Source: Brachycybe producta
Taxonomy: Eukaryota > Arthropoda > Diplopoda > Playtdesmida > Andrognathidae
NCBI GenBank assembly: GCA_036925085.1
Contig: JAUPFP010000010.1
Location: 4,129,568-4,193,567 of the forward strand
DNA length: 64,000 nt
Direction: 5' to 3'
The notes below the pieces were generated by a model, which was given only the letters and a program-made list of their open reading frames with translations, had not been told where the DNA came from and made no database searches. Below are positions 1-9,745 of the stretch, in pieces. Position 1 is the first letter of the stretch, and each line of letters starts with the position of its first letter. The position numbers and the translations under genes are program-made.

Positions 1-291
1 ATATATAAAATATATTACAAAAACGAATGAGTCATTTTTTTTTTGAATTGAAGATTCCAAAGCCTTCACGGTGGTGTAAACGACCTGTGATTATGAAGTT
101 GCCATTTGTTCACGACAAACCATTCATACGGAATCAACTTCGAAATAATAATATAATAAAAAAAGAAGACAATTTCTACTTCCTTCCTACAAATAAATGA
201 TACTGCACTGTTTCAAATAAAAACAGAAATTGGAACAAATAAAAAATATGAACGCTTATTAAGAAACTTCTAATAAAAAAAAATCTCTTTG
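1..291. other. no recognisable gene
   Basis: AT-rich sequence with poly-A and poly-T runs. No reading frame, RNA gene or repeat shared with the rest of the window was recognised. Confidence 0.5.
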
Positions 292-439
292 TTTTAAAGA
301 GACCATATTAACTCCGGAAATTTCTTCTCAAGAATTACTCAACGATTACCAAAAATCGAATTCTGATGTGTTTTTTGACAATCGATTGAAATAAATATCT
401 TTGAAAAGATATTTCTGGAGATAATGGGTCTCTTTAAAA
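292..439. repeat. small inverted-repeat element (MITE-like)
   Basis: The left end TTTTAAAGAGACC and right end GGTCTCTTTAAAA are inverted copies, and similarity continues inward (ATTAACTCCGGAAAT against the complement of ATTTCTGGAGATAAT). The element is about 148 bp. A half copy with the same start (TTAAAGAGAAACATTACCTC) lies near 20013. No clear target duplication was read, so the superfamily is open. Confidence 0.6.
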
Positions 440-445
440 GTAGCA

Positions 446-720
446 ATTGTACGGAACCCTATGAACCCCTGTTGAGGACATTGAATATTTTTTTCTCTCG
501 TCTGGACGACCTACTAAGTCGTTCGAACGAGATACCATAAGTCGTTTTGACGAGATATAAATTTGAGTCTGGATGAAAAGATGAACATTGTAGGGTAACT
601 CTAAACCCCGATACAGAAAGCATATAGAATTGCAGGAACACTTATTTTTATTTGTTGATATCGGTGATTAGATGGTGCTACGTTAAATTAAGCTTGTTGC
701 AGGGAGGGGGTTGTTTCAGT
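446..720. repeat. arm of minisatellite-armed foldback element
   Basis: It starts with AATTGTACGGAACCCT, the inverse of the end of the element at 14434-15371 (AGGGCTCCGTACAATT). It continues with three degenerate copies of the 23-bp GTCGTCC-GACGAGATAC unit, then GAGTCTGGATGAAAAGATG and AGAATTGCAGGAACAC, in the same order as at 14620-14702. Only one arm is present here. Related arms lie at 14434-14702, 15190-15371 and 61966-62215. Confidence 0.65.
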
Positions 721-746
721 AATGGTAGTCGGAATCATAGACGTAC

Positions 747-872
747 ACAGGCAATTAGAAAACGGGATGAACAGAAGTTGGCTCCGCCCTTTTTATGACG
801 ACCGGCAACTTCTAATTGGTTGGTTATGTAGTCTGACGTCACATCCTCCGCCCTTTTCAACATCGACCCACA
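747..872. mobile_element. MITE family A, left half, interrupted by LINE
   Basis: Family A is a palindromic MITE of about 205 bp, starting ACAGGCA(A/T)TTAGAAA and ending TTTCTAA(A/T)TGCCTGT, with AACTTCTAATTGGTT inside each arm and a centre holding TGACGTCA. This half contains the left arm and most of the centre. It stops inside the central CGAACCACAC stretch, where LINE sequence takes over. The remaining half is at 2502-2583, and the 7-mer GACGTAC lies outside both halves (740-746 and 2586-2592). Confidence 0.75.
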
Positions 873-2198
873 CATCGACGCATTTCTGCCAAACTATTTG
901 CTGTTTCCGGACGTACATGGGGCATGAGCCCAGCTGTGCTGCGTGCCATTTACAATGGTGCTGTGAAACCAATGCTCCTATATGGGGCAGAAGTTTGGGG
1001 GGAAAATGCCACTAAACATTTGCAAGTGCGCTATTTAGACACTGCCCAAAGACCATTCCTATTGGCTATCACCAGAGCCTTCCGTACAGCCCCAACTAGA
1101 GCACTTCAGATTCTTTCGGGCTGCTCACCTGTGTCTACACTAGCATTTGGCCGCCACCAACTCTGGATACGTCGAGAAGCAGCAACATCATTGGACCTAC
1201 CTGTTGATATCCAGGATGCTACACATCCAGGAAAAAGGCTCGAGTTTCCCGTGGAGAAATGGACTCCAGACCTAGTAGGGGCAGCAACTATCTGTGTCTA
1301 TACTGATGGTTCCAAACTCAATGGACAGGTGGGATCAGCCTGTGTGGTGGTGAAACAGAACAAGGAGATACGAACATGGGGGTGCCGGCTTCCAGACATG
1401 TGCTCTGTGTTTCAGGCTGAGTTAGTTGCAATTCAAAGGGCAGTTCAAATGGGTGGTGCACTTACACCCCGGGGTTCAGGGGCAATGATCTGTTCTGATT
1501 CACTTTCGGCACTCACAGTGGTGTCAAATGGGGACTGTTCATATCGTGATTCATACGAGACAAATGCCACATTGTGCCGTTTTCTCCGATATGGTCGGCA
1601 TATTCGCTTGGCTTGTATCAAGGCACATGCTGGCTATACCTGGAATGAACGGGCAGATACACTTGCTCGGCAGTGGACAACAGCACAGGAGATAACTGAC
1701 CATAGTATTCCTCGGTTGAGCTTGCACAGTGATGTTCAGGCTGAGGAAGTGCACATGTGGCAGTCAATGTGGGATGCAGCGAGCACTGGTCGCCAACTTT
1801 ATGGTTGGCTCCCCAGCGTGACTCTGGCTGGAGCCATTTTCTCCGGACGTCTGGTACAGCTGCTGACAAGCCATGGCCCTTTTAATTGCTACTTCAAACG
1901 CTTTCGGCTCACAAATACAAATGGCCAGTGTCCATGTGAGGCAGGTGAATCTGACAATGTTGATCACATCTTGTACCGTTGCTTGCTTCCGGAGAGAGTG
2001 ACTGCTCGCAATCTCCTTGTGATGGCCGTCAATAAGACTGGCCGGGACCAAAATGTGCTGTGGCCAGTTTCTGTTCAAGAACTTTTAAAGGTAGACCTGT
2101 TACCGTCATTTCGATCCTTTGCAGCAGCAGTCGTTTTTCGCTATGCAGTACAGGAGGAACCGAGGAGCACACCTGCAAGTAGTACAGACTTGGACTAG
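870..2198 (+). pseudogene. LINE fragment: RT C-terminus plus RNase H (non-LTR retrotransposon)
   Basis: Reading in the frame that includes the ATG at 924, coding-like sequence starts near 870 (RRISAKLFAVSGRTWG) and runs open to the TAG at 2196-2198. The first 45 residues match the thumb region after the reverse transcriptase (AIYNGAVKPMLLYGAEVWG). An RNase HI domain follows at roughly residues 125-260 of the ATG-initiated frame. Its acidic and histidine positions are visible: VYTDGSK (D), QAELVAI (E), ICSDSLSAL (D), and KAHAGYTWNERADTLA (H and D). Near the C-terminus CPCEAGESDNVDHILYRC gives a C-x-C...H...C zinc-knuckle-like motif usual in LINEs with RNase H. The RT catalytic core and endonuclease are missing, so this is a 5'-truncated copy. 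Having RNase H suggests the I/R1-like group; the clade is inference. The ATG is just a codon inside the original polyprotein, not a real start. Confidence 0.85.
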
Positions 2199-2501
2199 GA
2201 GTGCATACAGTGAAGTACCAGTTGCAACATTCAGTGCGGACAACACTACTGTAGATGTCCTTCATCAATAATGTGAACATTAGTTGAGAGATGGGTGACA
2301 TATCGTCCTATTTCTCAGCTGGGAAAATGACATTCATATTAACATGTGTCTTATTTGGGAACATATCTTTAGAGACAACCTGGGTGCCAGCCCAGCTACT
2401 TTTGGCTGTGTGGTTGCCCAGTTGACGGATACTGGTTTGGTGGGTGTGCCCATGGGCATGGGTGGCCTAAAGCCTAAAGGCAGGGGGGCCGACGTCATAT
2501 T
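2199..2501 (+). mobile_element. probable LINE 3' untranslated tail
   Basis: This segment joins the stop of the LINE fragment to the right half of MITE A. It is more GC-rich than its surroundings and has no frame of note. It is assigned to the LINE by position only, since no second copy is in the window. Confidence 0.45.
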
Positions 2502-2583
2502 TCACAACAAACCAATTAGACGTTGCTGTTCTCATAAAAAGGGCGGATTCAACTTCTGTTCATCCCATTTTCTAATTGCATGT
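2502..2583. mobile_element. MITE family A, right half
   Basis: It contains CACAACAAACCAATTAGACG, CATAAAAAGGGCGGA and TTTTCTAATTGCATGT, which is the missing half of the palindrome begun at 747. Confidence 0.75.
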
Positions 2584-2592
2584 GGGACGTAC

Positions 2593-3806
2593 TGGCCATG
2601 AATATTTTCAAAAAAAATTTTCTAATATTTTGTTCAAACATTCATTTTTTTCTAATATTAAAGTTCTAATCCAAAGCAAAAAGCTGTTTGAAAAAAGTAT
2701 TAATACAAATAATTAACTCATAAAATAAACAATTTTGTTTGGGGGTGGGGAAAGGAGGAGGGTAGTGGTGCTGATGCAAAATTTTGCCCACCAAAAATTT
2801 TTTACCCAATACGTCCTGGTCAGAAGGATGATTAATTACACTTTAAACAGAACTTTAAAAAAATGGAAGCGTTCTTCAAACGAACGTGAAAATCCCCTTT
2901 TGTTTTTTACTGTCGAAAAAGTGTCGACCGATCCTGGTCGGTTAGGACCCGGCAGAGTGGTCGGCAACCCCGGGCCCACTTCTGACCAGCCGTGGGCAAA
3001 ACTGGGCTGACCGTGGTCAGAAGTGACCACGGTAGCCATACGTTGAGAACGGTAAAAAAAAGTTATGCCTCGGGGGGGGGGGGGGGGGGGGGGCGTAACC
3101 CCCCCTCCCCCCCTACGCCATCCAGTTCTTAAGCCCGTTATAACACCAGCAATTTTTACTTACATTTTTGTGTCAATTAAATGATGAATGTTTTCTGAAT
3201 GATTTGGTACATAAAATTTATAAATTAATTTATAAGTATCAATCGGTGGTTATAAAAGTATTCTTGTAAAAGAATTCAAACATTTTTACCTACAAAATGT
3301 GCGCAGAACAGTGCGTAGTGTGACAGTTTATCGTATATCTAACCTTGTGACCTTCTAGACAAGAGAATCTGGGAGAGGTGTGGCTAAATATGTTGCAGAG
3401 CGCATCGTTTATATAGCTTTGTAAATTACATATAAATGACGCTGTCCCTGGGAAAGCGCTCTAGTAGATGTGATCATTTAAGAAAATCTTCTCAATTAAT
3501 GCAATTTTGAACAAATAATTAAACATATACGTTTTCTAGCAACGTTTTAACGTTAAAGCTAGCTGATGAGAAGGACGATAATCCAGTTCATTTTATGTTA
3601 ATAAAATGTAAAAAAAACACAGATGGCAGACAATTCGTGCGAAGTTTTCTGTTGTTCCAGGATCAGAATTTTAATCCGCAATTTAATGCTCACAAAAACG
3701 ACATTATTCTATTTAAGCTAGGATTATTTTATCTAGATTTAAGAATTTAATCTCAGTAAGTGGACAAACCACAGCTACTTAACTAAAAAAAATACAAATA
3801 AAAATG
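2593..3806. other. no gene; hairpin and poly-G tract
   Basis: AT-rich spacer. A perfect 9-bp stem with a 4-base loop lies at 3011-3032 (CCGTGGTCA, GAAG, TGACCACGG) in a GC-richer patch (2925-3055) that ends ACGTTGAGAAC, which looks like a worn transposon end. A run of 22 G is at 3072-3093. Nothing coding was recognised. Confidence 0.5.
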
Positions 3807-4276
3807 AAGAGGCTGCATCAGAAAATTACTTAGAAAAATCTCTGCAAAGAGATTTCCTATTAACCCCATATGGTTTATGGGGTTAATAGAAAAACGGATG
3901 CTAGCCGCTATTTGCAGAGAAAAAATGTTATTTTTTTTAAATACACAGTCGGGCAATATGTTTATTTTTCATATTTAAAGTTGTCCAATATTAAGTTAAC
4001 AAAATGCAACGTGCACCTTGAATATATGTTGATCGATTGATACAATGACAGAAAATTGGTAACTGTCGCTCTATTTTTAAAAACTATTTAAAAATGGCGA
4101 ATTTCTAACTCCATTGAGAAAAACATGAAAAATAAACATATTGCCGCGACTGTTTATTTTAAAAATTAACATTTTTTTCTTTAACACTGGGTCTATGTAA
4201 TGGGCTTAATAGAAAAACGGATGCTAGCCGCTCTTTGCGGAGATTTTTCGAAGTAAATTTGTGATGTTGCCTCTTA
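3807..4276. repeat. family D palindromic element, degenerate copy
   Basis: The left end GAAGAGGCTGC and right end GTTGCCTCTTA match the ends of the full copy at 25615-26408. Internal landmarks (CTCTGCAAAGAG, ATACACAGTCG, TTCATATTTAAAGTTGTCC, GATCGATTGATA) are present, but the arms are shortened and rearranged. Confidence 0.65.
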
Positions 4277-4766
4277 TTTAAATATATAAAATTTCTTTAA
4301 ACTTAATTTCATAGGAAATTTCGCTATAACCTCTCTAATAATGCCTACTTAATACCAATCTAGACTAAAACGTCATTTTTTGTTGCTCTTTCCCATTAAA
4401 ATGCAATGGTGAAAATGATTTGCAATAATTCCTAAAGACATTAAAATAAAAAGAAGATTAAAAAAAATGTTCTGCATTCTGTATGCCCTAATTATTTTGT
4501 AAAGTCGTCCGATTTTTCTCTTTTATTATGTGTGTATACATTTGTAATCAGATGCTTAATCGCAATAGAATCACAATGAAAAATTCGTCATTCAGAACAA
4601 AAAAAAACCCCCTACAAAAACGAGATAAAATAAAAACAAAATCTAAACAGGGAGCATAAAACCAGAAAGAAACTTTTACATCTAACATTTCAAGCATGGC
4701 ACTTTTAAAACAACAAAAAAATCTTCCAGGCGGCCTAGCATTTATACAGGGTGATATGGTTTTAAC
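4277..4766. other. no recognisable gene
   Basis: AT-rich sequence without a repeat or coding match elsewhere in the window. Confidence 0.45.
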
Positions 4767-4968
4767 ACAGGCAATTAGAAATCGGGACATACAGAAGTTG
4801 GCTCCGCCCTTTTTATGACGACCGGCAACTTCTAATTGGTTTTTGTGTGGTTACACGTTGAAAAGGGCGGAGCATGTGACGTCAGACTACATAACCAACC
4901 AATTAGAAATTGCCGGTCGTAATAAAAAGGGCGGAGCCAACCTCATGTCCCGATTTCTAATTGCCTGT
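4767..4968. mobile_element. MITE family A, complete copy
   Basis: A full palindrome, with ACAGGCAATTAGAAATCGGG on the left and CCCGATTTCTAATTGCCTGT on the right. The centre contains GTGACGTCAGACTACATAACC. GTTTTAAC lies immediately left (4759-4766) and again one base beyond the right end (4970-4977), an 8-bp target duplication with one-base boundary ambiguity. That length fits hAT-like non-autonomous elements. Confidence 0.85.
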
Positions 4969-4993
4969 AGTTTTAACCACTTGGTTTTTTTTA

Positions 4994-5189
4994 TAGGCAA
5001 TTAGAAATTGGAACAAACAGAATTTAGCTCCGACCCTTTTTATGACGACCGGCAACTTCTAATTGGTGTTGCGTGGTTCCACGTTGAAAAGGGGCGAAGT
5101 ATGTGACGTCAAACTACATAACCAACCAATTAGAAGTTGCGTTCGTCATAAAAAGGGCGGAGCCAACTTCTGTTTGTCCCAATTTCGAG
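4994..5189. mobile_element. MITE family A, split by hAT-like element
   Basis: The left arm, centre and most of the right arm are present up to GTCCCAATTTC. The rest of the right end (ATTTCTAGTAATTGTCTGG) resumes at 6126-6144, after the inserted element at 5190-6125. ATTTCGAG (5182-5189) and ATTTCTAG (6126-6133) are the target duplication of that insertion. Confidence 0.8.
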
Positions 5190-6125
5190 CAGGGTGGCTG
5201 ATTTTTTTTAATTTTTTTTTAAAAAATTCAAATAAATCGATTTATTTGATTTAAATCAGATTTTTTTGATTTTTTTTTTTTTCTATTTATATGAAATATT
5301 ATATTTTTTATGATGATGTTTGCAAAAATGAGTAATAATAACATTGTTAATTGTTAAGTTGTTAGTAAAATAACTGCAAAATAAGAAAAAAATGTTAATA
5401 AACATTCAAATTTGAAAATAAGTACTTTTAATTTAACATTCTAAACATACTGTATAAACACAAGCTTTGCATTGCAGCCTTTTCAGTTTCCAAAGCAAAT
5501 CAGTGCCTCAAGAGGTAAACTGGATTAAGTCACTTTTTTTTTGTAAAAAAAAAACACGATTTTTACATCTTCATAAGATGTAAAATTCGTCTTTTTTAAA
5601 CAGCTTGTCAAGTTTTATCAGGAGTAAACAGTGTTAAGTCCTATTCCATCAATGAAGAGAAAATCTTTCAAATGACTCCAAGTGCTGCAAAATTTAGGTT
5701 TGGTTACAACACAGTTAACCTGTGAGGCTCTTAAATAGATTACTATTACTATTTTTACGAATGTATCTCTAATGATTTTTCCACCAGTCAATTGGGGATA
5801 CTTCCTCAAGTATATCTTCCAAAAAATAATGCACTAATGAAAGGACTACCACCGGACTTTATTCTATAAACATAGAGAATAATGCCAGGAACTTTTTATT
5901 TTTATTGTATAATTTAAATGTTTAAATAAATGTGAATATTTTTTTTAAAAAAATCATTTGATTTATTTAAAAAAAATCATTTGATTTATTTAAAAAAAAT
6001 CATTTGATTTATTTAAAAAAAATCATTTGATTTATTTAAAAAAAATCATTTGATTTATTTTTTAAAAAAATCATTTGATTTAAATTATGATTTAAATCAA
6101 TGTGATGTAAATCACCGCCACTCTG
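5190..6125. mobile_element. non-autonomous hAT-like element, family N1 (copy 1)
   Basis: Ends CAGGGTGGCTGA and CACCGCCACTCTG are imperfect terminal inverted repeats. Flanking 8-mers ATTTCGAG/ATTTCTAG differ at one base. The CAG start with an 8-bp duplication is typical of hAT elements. A 23-bp tandem repeat (AAATCATTTGATTTATTT core, about five units) fills 5945-6070, and an internal hairpin centres on ACATCTTCATAAGATGT. Other copies are at 33720-34535 and 42672-43408. No transposase is encoded. Confidence 0.85.
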
Positions 6126-6144
6126 ATTTCTAGTAATTGTCTGG

Positions 6145-7472
6145 TTTTTTTGGAGGTGGGACGAACCCTAAATTTTCTCGAATCCGAATTCTAAAAGGTT
6201 CTCCGAATCCGAATTCTAAAAGGTTCTCGAATCCGAATTCTAAAAGGTTCTCCAATCCGAATTCTAAAAGGTTCTCCAATCCGAATTCTAAAAAATTCTC
6301 CAATCCGAATTCTAAAAAATTCTCCAATCCGAATTCTAAAAAATTCTCGAATCCGAATTCTAAAAGGTCTCGAATCCGAATTCTAAAAGGTTTTCGAATC
6401 CGAATTCTAAAAGGTTCTCGAATCCGAATTCTAAAAGGTTCTCCAATCCGAATTCTAAAAGGTTCTCGAATCCGAATTCTAAAAGGTTCTCGAATCCGAA
6501 TTCTAAAAGGTTCTCGAATCCGAATTCTAAAAGGTTCTCCAATCCGAATTCTAAAAGGTTCTCCAATCCGAATTCTAAAAAATTCTCGAATCCGAATTCT
6601 AAAAGGTCTCGAATCCGAATTCTAAAAGGTTTTCGAATCCGAATTCTAAAAGGTTTTCGAATCCGAATTCTAAAAGGTTTTCGAATCCGAATTCTAAAAG
6701 GTTCTCCAATCCGAATTCTAAAAGGTTCTCCAATCCGAATTCTAAAAGGTTCTCCAATCCGAATTCTAAAAGGTTCTCCAATCCGAATTCTAAAAGGTTC
6801 TCCAATCCGAATTCTAAAAGGTTCTCGAATCCGAATTCTAAAAGGTTCTCCAATCCGAATTCTAAAAGGTTCTCCAATCCGAATTCTAAAAGGTTCTCCA
6901 ATCCGAATTCTAAAAGGTTCTCCAATCCGAATTCTAAAAGGTTCTCGAATCCGAATTCTAAAAGGTTCTCCAATCCGAATTCTAAAAGGTTCTCCAATCC
7001 GAATTCTAAAAGGTTCTCCAATCCGAATTCTAAAAGGTTCTCGAATCCGAATTCTAAAAGGTTCTCGAATCCGAATACTAAAAGGTTCTCGAATCCGAAT
7101 TCTAAAAGGTTCTCGAATCCTTCATATAAGAATCCTATATTATTCATTAAGAAAAGATACAAATAAATGAAATAATATTAAATTATTAATAATAAAAAAA
7201 AAAACAAGTGTGGCGGCACTCAGGGTCGCCACAAGGTGATAAATCGATGATATTGGTGATCCGGGAACCACCGAAATTGCAACAATAGCCGTTTTTTGGT
7301 TAGTGAATGCTTCAATTGGACGTCAATGGAGTTTCACCAAAGTTTTTAACAGGTTTCTTTTTTTAAGATTAGGATTCGAAAGATTTGAAAGACGAAAAAA
7401 GCACAAAGATTCGAGTTTTCGAATCTCGAATATTTTTCACGATTCGTGGGATTCGAACAGGCCATCCCTAGT
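6145..7472 (-). repeat. dispersed repeat holding a 24-bp minisatellite (about 39 units)
   Basis: From 6174 to 7120 the unit CCGAATTCTAAAAGGTTCTC plus GAAT recurs every 24 bp, about 39 times, with G/C and GG/AA variants. Both strands read open in several frames with the 8-residue period ENLLEFGL; this is a result of the period, not a gene. Outside the array the sequence (7121-7472) matches the repeats at 58005-58350 and 62307-62712 on the opposite strand, where only a single unit is present. The minisatellite therefore expanded inside a dispersed repeat. Confidence 0.9.
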
Positions 7473-7859
7473 TTTTTTTTAAAATAAACCTTTGGTTTTA
7501 ACCAAAGACAACTAATTTTATTTATTTTTTGTAAATTGTACTGAATCTATTGGTTTTTAATACGCAAACAAAAATAAGACTTCATTCTCACAATATGCAT
7601 CATACATAGGTCAGAGGCGTGCTGGGATAATAATTTGGCCCTGGCATTTTATACTGGATTGGCAATTTTTTTAAAAAAGAACAAACGGTCCAATTAAATA
7701 GCGGCCCTTCTGGCATTTGCCTGAGTTGCCCCGTTGGCCAGCCCGCATCTGACATAGGTCGTACTGTGACTCATAAAGGTCATGGGAGTTGCCGATTGTC
7801 TATATATTATATGTGTATGTTAATCATGGCGGCGCATACACATTATTCAGACAATTTGG
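7473..7859. repeat. outer dispersed repeat carrying an hAT MITE
   Basis: AACCTTTGGTTTTAACCAAA, TTGTAAATTGTACTGAATCT and the sequence around the nested MITE recur in inverted orientation at 53735-54080. Both copies hold the same MITE at the same position, so the outer unit was duplicated after the MITE inserted. Confidence 0.65.
7612..7751. mobile_element. 140-bp hAT-like MITE with perfect 8-bp target duplication
   Basis: The element starts CAGAGGCGTGCTGGG and ends GCCAGCCCGCATCTG, near-inverted copies. ACATAGGT flanks it at 7604-7611 and 7752-7759. No coding capacity. Confidence 0.9.
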
Positions 7860-8246
7860 GTTGTGCCCAGCATTAGAATTTCTTTTAGTCCACCCTTTTA
7901 TGACGTCAGACCAAGTCACTAACCAATTAAAAATTGATGACGTTCATAAAAGTGCGGAGCAAAAGAAATTATATTGCTGGGCACAATTGCCAGTGATAAA
8001 TTCTGGTTTAATTTTACTCCATTTTTATATTTTAAAGAAAAAATGAGCTTCTCATTTTCTCTGGTGTGCGCGCATGCGCGTCGTTTGTTCCTTTTTTACT
8101 CCTTTCATTTCAATTTCAGTTTCCCCCTCCACGTTTCTCTCTCTCCCCTCCCCTTTCCAACCTTTTCCCATCTCCAATTAATTACGATGGGGTTCTTGGA
8201 TAGGGAGAGTGCAACATAATGCTGACATTGAGAAAATATATATATA
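7859..8246 (-). mobile_element. Helitron-like copy, 3'-truncated
   Basis: It shares the palindrome B (GTGCCCAGCATTAGAATTTC to its inverse) and the body CTCATTTTCTCTGGTGTGCG with the arrays at 31323-32816 and 56109-57839. The hairpin-CTAG end is missing. Orientation is inferred from the complete copies. Confidence 0.65.
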
Positions 8247-8490
8247 CTAGTGGGGTAACCCGTCATAAATGACGGGAGCAAAATTCACAGGCAATTATGC
8301 GCATGCGCGTCGTTTGTTCCTTTTTTTTACTCCTTTCATTTCAATTTCAGTCACCCCATCCCCCTTTTTTCCTCCCTCCACGTTTCTCTCCCCCTACACT
8401 TTCCAACCTTTTCCCCTATCCAATTCAATATCATGGGGAGTGTGCAACATATAGTTGACCTTGAGAAAAAAAAAGCTGTTCATTTATTAG
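8247..8490 (-). mobile_element. Helitron-like copy, short form, 5'-truncated
   Basis: On the minus strand it ends with the 18-bp hairpin CCCGTCATTTATGACGGG followed by TTACCCCACTAG, next to a TA run. It goes directly from CACAGGCAATT to GCGCATGCG, so palindrome B and the following body are absent. Confidence 0.75.
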
Positions 8491-9151
8491 TATTTGATCT
8501 TTGAAACAAAAAATGAAAATATACACAATATACAAAATGCAAAAATAAACACCCTTCCCAGTGTGGCAGTGTCTTATAGTCAGTGTAGTTATTTTTTAAT
8601 AAAAAAAAAACATTTTATGGTTTAAACAAAAAGAAAACCTGGTTAATTTGGTTTTTTTTCTTCGAACTAAAAAAAACCAGTCACCCTGCATTTATATAAA
8701 AAACTGCATTGCGGATTTTCTTTCAATTGTAATTTTTTGGAAGGTATGTATGCAGTTGGCGAACACGATACAAATTACAGCGAAGTAAAAACTAGACATA
8801 TTCTACACCTTTTCTTCAAAGGTTGGCCTACAAAAGCAGATGATGCAGTGTGAACGTGTCATGCTGATTTATTGATCAGACTTTTTCTGAAAATTGCCTT
8901 TCTGGGGCAATGACTCTCGTTCTCTTTCTCTCTCTTTCTTAGCTTGAGAAAGCAATCAATACTTAGGGTCAGTCGCCACAAACATAAAAGACAATTAGAA
9001 AAGAACAACATAGAGTGTCGATAAAAACGACCGCTGCAAAAATATGTACGCACAGCGGCACCCCACAGAATAATTTCATAAGGGGGGTGGGGTGGGGTAG
9101 GACGATTCCCAAGCTACTCTATTATGACCCTGACATGTGGGCTCACAACAT
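8491..9151. other. no recognisable gene
   Basis: AT-rich spacer with short poly-A and CT-rich runs. No repeated block or coding match was seen. Confidence 0.45.
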
Positions 9152-9745
9152 TAAGAGGCTACATTGCAAAATTACTTCGAAAAATCTCTGCAAAGAGCGC
9201 TAGCATCGTTTTTATATCGAGCCCATATAGACCTAATGTTAAAGAAAAAAGGTTAATTTTTAAAATACACAGTTGCGGCAGTATGTTTATTTTTCATATT
9301 TAAAGTTGTCCAGTATATTATGTTTTCTAAGTGAAATGTGCACCTTAAATACATGCTGATCGAGTGATAGATTGACAAAAAATTGTTAAGTGCGGTTATA
9401 TTTTTAAAAACTATTTCAAAATCGCAAATTTCTAACTTACGTTAAACTCCATTGAGTACGCCGAAATAAAAAAAAAACATCCATTAAATGCTCGTAAAAA
9501 TACGTAAAAATAATTTTTAAAAATCAAAATTAAACCATAGTGAAGCCAACGTGCTAATTTACTAATGTACTCAATGGAGTTTAACATAAGAGTTAGAAAT
9601 TTGCGATTTTGAAATAGTTTTTAAAAATAGAACCGCACTTACCAATTTTTCGTCATTCTATCACTCGATCAGCATATATTTAAGGTGCACATTGCATTTT
9701 GAAAACTTAATATTAGACAACTTTAAATATGAAAAATAAAACATA
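9152..9745. repeat. family D palindromic element, right end truncated
   Basis: It begins TTAAGAGGCTACATTGC and its two arms mirror one another around 9490-9530 (the arm reading TGCACCTTAAATACATGCTG mirrors ATATTTAAGGTGCAC). The right arm stops near 9745, where hAT-transposase-like sequence starts. Confidence 0.8.

Noticed and set aside
3072-3093. Poly-G run as a functional G-quadruplex
   Set aside because: Homopolymer runs of G or C of 11-22 bases occur at many places here; a single run is more likely slippage and may be mis-sized in the assembly.
6130-7162. Open frames of up to 187 codons on both strands (ENLLEFG and SRIRILKG periods)
   Set aside because: They are the reading of a 24-bp tandem repeat, whose length is a multiple of three; no start context, no composition change and no homology.
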